From Marinilabiliales bacterium (GTDB taxonomy: Bacteria > Bacteroidota > Bacteroidia > Bacteroidales > BM523): a stretch of DNA of 10,729 nucleotides. The stretch is from the NCBI GenBank assembly GCA_002869425.1, contig PKSZ01000544.1, positions 1 to 10,729 of the forward strand. The letters are read 5' to 3'. The notes under the pieces were generated by a model that was not told where the DNA came from, searched no databases, and was given only the letters and a program-made list of their open reading frames with translations. Numbering within the stretch: the first letter of the stretch is position 1; every line of letters starts with the position of its first letter. The position numbers were made by a program, and so were the translations under genes. Positions 5,389-10,729 of this stretch are shown here, one piece after another.

Positions 5389-6775
5389 TGTTCATAGATG
5401 TTTTTAAAACTTTGTAAAGATATATGCTTATGCTTAATAAGTCGGCACTTCCTCCGGGCGAAATATTATGCTTCTTAAAATAATCAGCTAATGCTTCCCT
5501 TTTATTATTAAATATATCAGGATGTTTTTCCTCCAGGATTTCCATGCACATTTTTTTAATTTTCTTCAAGCTGGATGGGCCTTGTCTGTGAATAATATTG
5601 GTGTCATTACTTACAGAGATGATTTTAAGAAGGGTTTTGTATACTGAAATATTGTCGTTGTTGCTGTTATAAATAATATTATCAGGACAGCTGTTAAGCA
5701 AAAATGGTAAAGCATGGTTTATCACTGTAGGAAATCCCAATTCCACTTCCTGTCTTATTCCTCCATATTGATTTCCATATTGTGAAAAGCAAATTTCGCC
5801 ATGACTGCTTTTGTTATTGAACTTTATTAGTTCTTGTTCGGTTATGCCTTGATTAACAGCAGAAACAGTTTTTTGAAAAGAATGCAAACTAAATTGTTTT
5901 TCTTTTCGTATAATAAATGTAGTGGCGGCAAGACAGATTCCCATCAGGAATATGATTCCTTTTTGGGTGTTTACGCCGTGAGTAATGGAAAACATATCTT
6001 TTTCCATTTGAAGACCAATTTCCCGGATGGCAGGCAATATCTCAGATTCGCTTTCAATTGTAAAACCAATTTTTGCCAATTCATCGAAATAGACAGATAT
6101 TGCAGCTGTTGAATCAACAAAACTCTGAAAATTCATGTCAGTATGTGCACCGGATGAATTTGTATCTACAAGTCCTGGTTTGGGTGTTAGTGTGATTTCA
6201 TACAATATTGACTGTAACGCAATTGAGTGAAGCTTTTTAATAAGTTTGTTCTGAAATTTTGCATATAGATATTGCTGTATTTTTTTTCTCTGATATTGCC
6301 TTAGTTCTTCTGCTGTATGTGTATTATTGCGCATACAAACCAAAGCAGGATTTTTATCACAATAGAAACACTTTTTTAGTTTGCCTGATGATACGATGTT
6401 TCCCGATGCATCTGTAATGTCAATATCGATAAACCTACCAATTGAATGGCCAGATTCGAACTTCTCAGCAACTGTTTTAATTTGCTGTGGAGATAAGAAT
6501 GTTTGCTTGATGGATGCAATAAAAAAATCTCCAGCTTCATCTGTCTGGATCGTTTTGTCTTGCCAGAAAATCCTGTGTGCTATAAAATGTCTTTCGACTT
6601 GTATGATAATTTCATTGAAAAAGGAATTATACAGCCGACTCGATTTTGGGTAGCCCGGAATATTCAGGTTAATACTTACACTGCATTCTTTTTTAGCACT
6701 GATTTTTTGACGTAATTCTGCTCTTTTTTCTCTGGAAATTAAAATTTTACTGAGTATATCAGGCTTCGTTTTCAT
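5378..6775 (-). CDS. citXG: Fused CitX-CitG: apo-citrate lyase phosphoribosyl-dephospho-CoA transferase / triphosphoribosyl-dephospho-CoA synthase
   Basis: A two-domain protein that makes the citrate lyase prosthetic group and attaches it. The CitG half joins ATP to dephospho-CoA to give 2'-(5''-triphosphoribosyl)-3'-dephospho-CoA, and the CitX half transfers this to a serine of CitD. Residues 1 to about 175 are CitX, with LNIPG at 37-41, GHSIGRFIDIDI at 109-120 and KKCFYCDKNPALVCMRNNTH at 134-153. Residues from about 180 to 465 are CitG, with ITLTPKPGLVD at 194-204, THGVNTQKG at 265-273, a variant GGIRQEVELGFP at 338-349 where GARGEA..GFP is common, and SPGGSADLL at 439-447. Separate genes are usual, but CitXG fusions are known, for example in Haemophilus. 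The start MKTKPDILSKILISREKRAE gives a normal CitX N-terminus and overlaps the end of citF by 17 bp. Confidence 0.93.
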   Translation of the reverse strand: MKTKPDILSKILISREKRAELRQKISAKKECSVSINLNIPGYPKSSRLYNSFFNEIIIQVERHFIAHRIFWQDKTIQTDEAGDFFIASIKQTFLSPQQIKTVAEKFESGHSIGRFIDIDITDASGNIVSSGKLKKCFYCDKNPALVCMRNNTHTAEELRQYQRKKIQQYLYAKFQNKLIKKLHSIALQSILYEITLTPKPGLVDTNSSGAHTDMNFQSFVDSTAAISVYFDELAKIGFTIESESEILPAIREIGLQMEKDMFSITHGVNTQKGIIFLMGICLAATTFIIRKEKQFSLHSFQKTVSAVNQGITEQELIKFNNKSSHGEICFSQYGNQYGGIRQEVELGFPTVINHALPFLLNSCPDNIIYNSNNDNISVYKTLLKIISVSNDTNIIHRQGPSSLKKIKKMCMEILEEKHPDIFNNKREALADYFKKHNISPGGSADLLSISIYLYKVLKTSMNNEF

Positions 6776-8321
6776 CTATCTCGTGGATAAGATCTATAAC
6801 TGTTCCATCCCTATATTCAATGATCCCAACAATTTTGTCTTTAAATTTAATTTGTCTTGGTATCCCTGTAATATCCTGAACTTCTATAGCAAGTGTCTTG
6901 ATATCTTTAATCATCAGTCCTGATTTTTTCAATTTTTCTTCCAGTCCAGTATGATTTGGATTTACACAGATACCTCTTTCCGTAACTAGCAGATCAACGG
7001 ATTCTCCAGGAGTTACTACATTGTTTATTTTTTCTTTGATAATTGGAATTCTTCCTCTGAAAGAAGGAGCAACCACAACTGTAAGTTTAGCTCCAGATGC
7101 AGTATCAGAATGTCCTCCTGATGCTCCACGAATATTTCCTTCTGATCCGGTGATCACATTCACATTGAAATTTACATCTACTTCCAGTGCACCCAAAACA
7201 ACAATGTCCAGCTTGTTGGTCATGCAGCCACAGTTAAATGGATTTGCATAAAGAGTTGAAGGGATTTCTATATGATGTGTGTTTTGCGCCAGCGATTTAC
7301 TTACAGCCGCATCGAACGATTGTACATCAAATACAGAATTGAAAAGCCCCTCTTCCAGCATTTCAACTACATAAGATGTAACTCCACCCAACATAAAACT
7401 ACCTTTGATATTTTTCTTTTTCATGGTTTCACGAATAAATCGCGCAACTGCCAGGGATGCACCTCCGGCACCTACCTGGAAGGAGAATCCTTCTTCAAAA
7501 TATCCTGAGTGTTCAATTGCATATGCAGCAAGCTCTGCCAATCTTAAATCCATTGGCGATTTGGTAATTCTTGTTGTTCCTGAAGCTATTTTATTGGCAT
7601 CACCTATCTTTTCTACATTCACAACATGGTCTACATAACTTTGTCTGATTGACATTGGCAGACATGGATAATCAACAATATTATCTGTTACAACAATTAC
7701 CTGTGTTGCATATTTGGCATCAATGGCAGCATAACCTATCGAACCAAAGGCTGATGGACCAACTGCGCCCGTTGCATTTCCTTCCTTATCTGATGCTGAG
7801 GCAGCAATTATGGCAAGGTCAATATTGAGTTTGCCTGTCCGGATTGCTCTTGCTCTTCCTCCATGCGAATGAATTACAGCAGGGTACTTAAGGTAACCTC
7901 TAGAGATGGTTTCTCCCAGCTTTCCCCGAATACCAGAAGACCAAATTTTGGTTACAGTTCCATCTTTAATGAGCGGAATAAGTTCTTCATGTGCTGAAGT
8001 CAGAGAAGATGATGCCAGTGTGATATCTTTTATCCCCATATCCTTAAGTATCATAAGGGTTGGGATAAGTACACCATCGCCTCCGCGCAGGTGATGATGA
8101 AAAGAAACAGTCATTCCATCTTTGGGATTTGATAACAGAATTGCCTCTTTCAGGTTTCCTCTCATTTTAGATGAGTGCGGCATTTTAGCTTTATTTGCCG
8201 GAGCAACCCTGGTTGAATCCATCCATTCATTTTCCAGTTTTTTCCAAGCACCTTTAAATGCTTCTACTTCACCATAACCTTCAATATATTCAGGTAGTTC
8301 AATTCCAATTGCGTTTTTCAT
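6759..8321 (-). CDS. citF: Citrate lyase alpha subunit (citrate:acetyl-ACP transferase)
   Basis: The alpha subunit exchanges the acetyl group on CitD for citrate, forming citryl-ACP plus acetate; CitE then cleaves the citryl-ACP. The 520 residues agree with the family (about 510). Seen in order are SFHHHLRGGDGV at 73-84, HSHGGRARAI at 151-160, a glycine-rich region around GSEGNIRGASGGHSDTASGA, and the C-terminal block GIIEYRDGTVIDLI. The fold belongs to the CoA-transferase superfamily. ATG 8321-8319 is only 2 bp after the citE stop, and the 3' end overlaps citXG by 17 bp. It is the third gene of the cit operon. No missing key motif was noticed. Confidence 0.97.
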   Translation of the reverse strand: MKNAIGIELPEYIEGYGEVEAFKGAWKKLENEWMDSTRVAPANKAKMPHSSKMRGNLKEAILLSNPKDGMTVSFHHHLRGGDGVLIPTLMILKDMGIKDITLASSSLTSAHEELIPLIKDGTVTKIWSSGIRGKLGETISRGYLKYPAVIHSHGGRARAIRTGKLNIDLAIIAASASDKEGNATGAVGPSAFGSIGYAAIDAKYATQVIVVTDNIVDYPCLPMSIRQSYVDHVVNVEKIGDANKIASGTTRITKSPMDLRLAELAAYAIEHSGYFEEGFSFQVGAGGASLAVARFIRETMKKKNIKGSFMLGGVTSYVVEMLEEGLFNSVFDVQSFDAAVSKSLAQNTHHIEIPSTLYANPFNCGCMTNKLDIVVLGALEVDVNFNVNVITGSEGNIRGASGGHSDTASGAKLTVVVAPSFRGRIPIIKEKINNVVTPGESVDLLVTERGICVNPNHTGLEEKLKKSGLMIKDIKTLAIEVQDITGIPRQIKFKDKIVGIIEYRDGTVIDLIHEIDENEA

Positions 8322-8323
8322 TG

Positions 8324-9232
8324 CTAATTTTCCTTTATCGAACTTAATTCATCAATATTAATATTTGCGATATCCAATACATGTTGGGCTCTTGCTACGA
8401 TTGGTGCATCAATCATTTTTCCATCAATGGCAAAAACGCCCACTCCTTTTTCTTTCTGTTTCTTAAATTCACGAATAATGCGGACAGCTTTTCTAATTTC
8501 TTCCTCTGATGGAGCATAAACATCATGAATTACTTCAATCTGTCTTGGGTTAATAACTGCTTTCCCTGAAAAACCAATCATTTTGGCATAAATTGTTTCT
8601 TCACGAAGGCCTTCCATGTCTTCAATATCAGCGAATACCGTGTCTATCGCATCAATTTTGTTTGCTTTGGCAGCCATTACTACAGCTTTTCTTGCGTAGT
8701 CAAGTCCTGTAGGGTCTTTTGTTTTAATAATTCCCATATCTGCAGTTAAGTCTTGGCCTCCTATTGAAATAGAATCGACCCTTTTTGAGCTGCCTGCAAT
8801 TTCAAAAACATTCATCACGCCAACTGATGTTTCAATCATGGGATGAATTTTCATCTTTGAGTCTGTGATTTTGTTTTCTTTTTCAATTTTCTCAATTACC
8901 TCCAATACATCCATCACATCTTGTTTCGACTCAATCTTGGGCAGTCTTAATGCATCGGGCTGCAGTGGAACAATTTGTTCCAGGTCTGTTTGACCAAAAG
9001 GTGTAGATAAATGATTAATACGTACAATGACCTCTGCATCATAAAAATTAATTAGCTGAATCATATTTTTCACCAGGATTCTTGCAGAGTCTTTTTGTGC
9101 AGGGGCTACTGCATCTTCAAGATCCAATAGGATTCCGTCGGCTCCATAAACGCCACCCTGCTGTATCATGGCAGGATTGTTCCCCGGTATGTAAAGAATA
9201 GACCGGCGGTTGATTTTCTTTTTCGTTTTCAT
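8324..9232 (-). CDS. citE: Citrate lyase beta subunit (citryl-ACP lyase)
   Basis: Cleaves citryl-ACP to oxaloacetate and acetyl-ACP in an Mg-dependent step. The 302 residues match the CitE family of HpcH/HpaI-like TIM barrels. Recognisable are RRSILYIPGNNPAM at 9-22, DGILLDLEDAVAP at 32-44, VRIN at 70-73, a metal-ligand segment PMIETSVGVMN at 131-141 with Glu134, and SIGGQDLTADMG at 156-167 with Asp161. Stand-alone CitE-like proteins exist with other substrates (malyl- or citramalyl-CoA). The flanking citD, citF, citXG and citC make the citrate lyase role secure here. It starts 11 bp after the citD stop. Confidence 0.96.
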   Translation of the reverse strand: MKTKKKINRRSILYIPGNNPAMIQQGGVYGADGILLDLEDAVAPAQKDSARILVKNMIQLINFYDAEVIVRINHLSTPFGQTDLEQIVPLQPDALRLPKIESKQDVMDVLEVIEKIEKENKITDSKMKIHPMIETSVGVMNVFEIAGSSKRVDSISIGGQDLTADMGIIKTKDPTGLDYARKAVVMAAKANKIDAIDTVFADIEDMEGLREETIYAKMIGFSGKAVINPRQIEVIHDVYAPSEEEIRKAVRIIREFKKQKEKGVGVFAIDGKMIDAPIVARAQHVLDIANINIDELSSIKEN

Positions 9233-9243
9233 GTAATGGTGGA

Positions 9244-9543
9244 TTACTCGTTACTGAATTCTGTTCCTTCCTGAATGTTCAAAGATCTTTTGATAGCAGT
9301 TTCAACCCTTGCTGCAATTGTTGCACTCAGGGCACCTTTATCTTTGGCAATCAGCCGAACGCCATGAATTTCGTACTTGTCAAGTTGTTTTTCAATTTCT
9401 TTTCTGATATCATTTCCGAATTGAAATTTCACCGATGAATCCAACTCAATAATTCTTTCCGAATCTGTTTCTGTTGGCTCGATTAGTATGAGGATATCGC
9501 TCGATTCAAATGTGCCTGCCTGGGCTTTGAATTTTGGCTTCAT
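9244..9543 (-). CDS. citD: Citrate lyase gamma subunit (acyl carrier protein)
   Basis: Small acyl carrier of the citrate lyase complex, carrying the phosphoribosyl-dephospho-CoA group that holds the acetyl and citryl residues. I place the start at ATG 9543-9541, giving 99 residues (MKPKFKAQAGTFESSD). This matches the usual 95-100 residue CitD and puts the prosthetic-group serine at Ser14 in AGTFESSD, the same number as in the enterobacterial protein. The frame is open up to an ATG at 9630, but the extra 29 residues are hydrophobic and unlike CitD, and a good promoter element lies inside them. Other family features are the SSVKFQFG block and KDKGALSATIAARVETAI near the C-terminus. First gene of the cit operon; citE follows 11 bp later. 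Confidence 0.95.
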   Translation of the reverse strand: MKPKFKAQAGTFESSDILILIEPTETDSERIIELDSSVKFQFGNDIRKEIEKQLDKYEIHGVRLIAKDKGALSATIAARVETAIKRSLNIQEGTEFSNE

Positions 9544-9575
9544 AAATACTGGTTTTATTAAAGCAAATATGACTA

Positions 9576-9583
9576 CAAAACTA
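9576..9583 (-). promoter_or_regulatory. cit operon promoter, -7 element TAGTTTTG
   Basis: The minus strand has a perfect TAnnTTTG match 32 bp upstream of the chosen citD start, which would give a leader of about 25 nt. A -33 TTTG at 19-21 bp was not found. A second, weaker match (CATATTTG) lies closer to citD. The position supports the shorter citD start. Confidence 0.55.
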
Positions 9584-9644
9584 ATGCAAAGCTCAGTATA
9601 TTTTTTAATATTGTATTCATCTTTAGACAAGAATTACGCGTGTT

Positions 9645-9658
9645 ATTTAACATTAAAT
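9645..9658. repeat. Short inverted repeat in the citD-acn gap
   Basis: ATTTAA-CA-TTAAAT is a perfect 6-bp inverted repeat with a 2-bp centre, between the two divergent -7 elements and close to where the acn -33 region would be. It could be an operator shared by both promoters, but AT-rich palindromes of this size occur by chance. Confidence 0.25.
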
Positions 9659-9677
9659 CAGCTATTCAATATTATCG

Positions 9678-9685
9678 TAATTTTG
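9678..9685 (+). promoter_or_regulatory. Aconitase promoter, -7 element TAATTTTG
   Basis: A perfect TAnnTTTG match 40 bp upstream of the aconitase ATG, giving an expected leader of about 35 nt. No -33 TTTG is seen at the canonical distance. It is divergent from the cit promoter, with about 95 bp between the two elements. Confidence 0.6.
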
Positions 9686-9725
9686 ACGTGTTATAATTAA
9701 TTAAGTAATTGAATTTGAATAAACA

Positions 9726-10729
9726 ATGGTATTTGATCTTGATTTAATTAAAGCGGTATACAGCAATTTGCCAAAGCGAATTCAAACTGCCAGAGAGATT
9801 ACAGGTAAACCTTTAACGTATGCAGAAAAGGTTTTGTATTCTCATTTATTTAGTGGAAACACTAATAAAGCATTTACGAGAGGTGATGATTATGCTGACT
9901 TTGCACCAGACAGGGTAGCAATGCAGGACGCCACAGCTCAAATGGCTTTGCTTCAGTTTATGATGGCTCAGAGAGATAAGGTAGCAGTACCAGCATCTGT
10001 GCATTGTGATCATCTGATTCAGGCTAAGGTTGGCGCAACTAAAGACCTTACAGTAGCAAATGACACCAATCAGGAAGTGTATGATTTTCTGCGGTCAGTT
10101 TCCAATAAATATGGTATAGGTTTCTGGAAACCAGGAGCAGGGATTATTCATCAGGTTGTTTTGGAAAACTATGCTTTTCCAGGCGGTATGATGATTGGAA
10201 CAGATTCGCATACTCCAAATGCAGGAGGATTGGGAATGGTTGCAATTGGCGTTGGTGGTGCCGATGCAGTGGATGTTCTTGCCGGAATGCCTTGGGAGCT
10301 GAAGTATCCAAAGGTGATAGGCGTGAAGCTTACAGGCAAGCTTAGTGGTTGGGCTGCACCAAAAGATGTAATTATTGAAGTTCTTGGAAGGCTTACGGTG
10401 AAAGGTGGTACAGGAGCTATTGTTGAATATTTTGGACCGGGTGCTGAAAGTATTTCATGCACTGGAAAGGCTACTATATGTAATATGGGGGCAGAACTTG
10501 GTGCTACATGTTCTGTTTTTGCCTACGATAAAAAAATGGAGGAATATTTAAGAATTACTGGTAGAGACGAAGTTGCAAATCTTGCCAATGGTATTTCAGG
10601 TGATTTAACGGCAGATAAAGAGGTATATGAAAATCCAGATCAATATTTTGATCAAGTTGTTGAAATCGATCTGAATGAATTGGAGCCACATTTGAATGGA
10701 CCTTTTACTCCTGATAAAGCGTGGAAAAT
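9726..10729 (+). CDS. acn: Aconitate hydratase, N-terminal 334 codons, cut by window edge
   Basis: Iron-sulfur enzyme that interconverts citrate and isocitrate through cis-aconitate in the TCA cycle. The frame from ATG 9726 ([20 protein letters not shown]) is open to the right edge. Signatures are SVHCDHL at 91-97, [18 protein letters not shown] at 137-154, [13 protein letters not shown] at 158-170 and [18 protein letters not shown] at 244-261. These are strongly like the mitochondrial-type aconitase (about 750 residues), so more than half of the protein lies outside the window. The three cysteines that bind the 4Fe-4S cluster fall in the part not seen. The gene is divergent from the citrate lyase operon. 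It begins with an A-rich context (GAATAAACA) and no Shine-Dalgarno site. Subfamily naming (acnA versus a mitochondrial-type acn) cannot be settled from this half. Confidence 0.95.
   Translation, partial: MVFDLDLIKAVYSNLPKRIQTAREITGKPLTYAEKVLYSHLFSGNTNKAFTRGDDYADFAPDRVAMQDATAQMALLQFMMAQRDKVAVPASVHCDHLIQAKVGATKDLTVANDTNQEVYDFLRSVSNKYGIGFWKPGAGIIHQVVLENYAFPGGMMIGTDSHTPNAGGLGMVAIGVGGADAVDVLAGMPWELKYPKVIGVKLTGKLSGWAAPKDVIIEVLGRLTVKGGTGAIVEYFGPGAESISCTGKATICNMGAELGATCSVFAYDKKMEEYLRITGRDEVANLANGISGDLTADKEVYENPDQYFDQVVEIDLNELEPHLNGPFTPDKAWK

Noticed and set aside
9683..9697. TTGACG and TATAAT upstream of aconitase, resembling enterobacterial sigma-70 boxes
   Set aside because: The boxes are only 3 bp apart, so they cannot act as a -35/-10 pair; the TAATTTTG element is the better candidate in this lineage.
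9488..9700. Plus-strand 70-residue frame across the start of citD and the divergent promoter region
   Set aside because: It covers both promoter elements and half of citD in antisense; no motif is recognisable.
10169..10462. Minus-strand 97-residue open frame inside aconitase
   Set aside because: It is the antisense shadow of a strongly conserved aconitase region, with low-complexity Pro/Ser/Ala composition.

Overview
The window (10,729 bp, AT-rich, roughly 37-40% GC by eye) looks like the chromosome of a member of the Bacteroidetes. The evidence is A-rich rather than Shine-Dalgarno-like sequence before most starts, several TAnnTTTG-type -7 promoter elements, a tmRNA tag GENNYALAA of the type seen in that phylum, and protein families with a Bacteroidetes flavour. 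No genus can be named from the sequence alone.

Left part (1-3416, minus strand): the start of a histidine biosynthesis operon, hisG-hisD-hisC, with hisC running off the left edge. Upstream of hisG lies the most interesting regulatory region of the window. Two complete transcription attenuators stand in series. Each has a short leader ORF with a run of four His codons (MINITAHTSHHHHNIG and MKRIQLHHHHKMNLRKK), a segment able to act as antiterminator, and an intrinsic terminator. Near-identical 18-bp sequence after each terminator suggests that the second unit arose by duplication.

Middle (3417-4317): a degraded plus-strand remnant carrying only the C-terminal part of a large serine recombinase runs into the 3' end of the minus-strand tmRNA gene ssrA. 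It looks like the scar of a mobile element that used the tmRNA 3' end as its insertion site. ssrA has its own promoter and terminator.

Right part (4318-9583, minus strand): a compact citrate lyase operon, citD-citE-citF-citXG-citC. It encodes the acyl carrier subunit, the beta and alpha subunits, a fused prosthetic-group synthesis/transfer protein and the acetylating ligase. Genes overlap or nearly touch, so they are probably translated in a coupled way. The encoded set is sufficient to make active citrate lyase (citrate to acetate plus oxaloacetate). No citrate transporter or two-component regulator is in view.

Right edge (9726-10729, plus strand): the first 334 codons of an aconitate hydratase, divergent from citD across about 180 bp that carries a good -7 element for each direction. 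The two citrate-consuming routes (lyase and aconitase) are thus placed back to back.

No wholly new system is evident. The parts most worth a second look are the tandem his attenuators, the recombinase scar at ssrA, and the citrate lyase/aconitase pairing.
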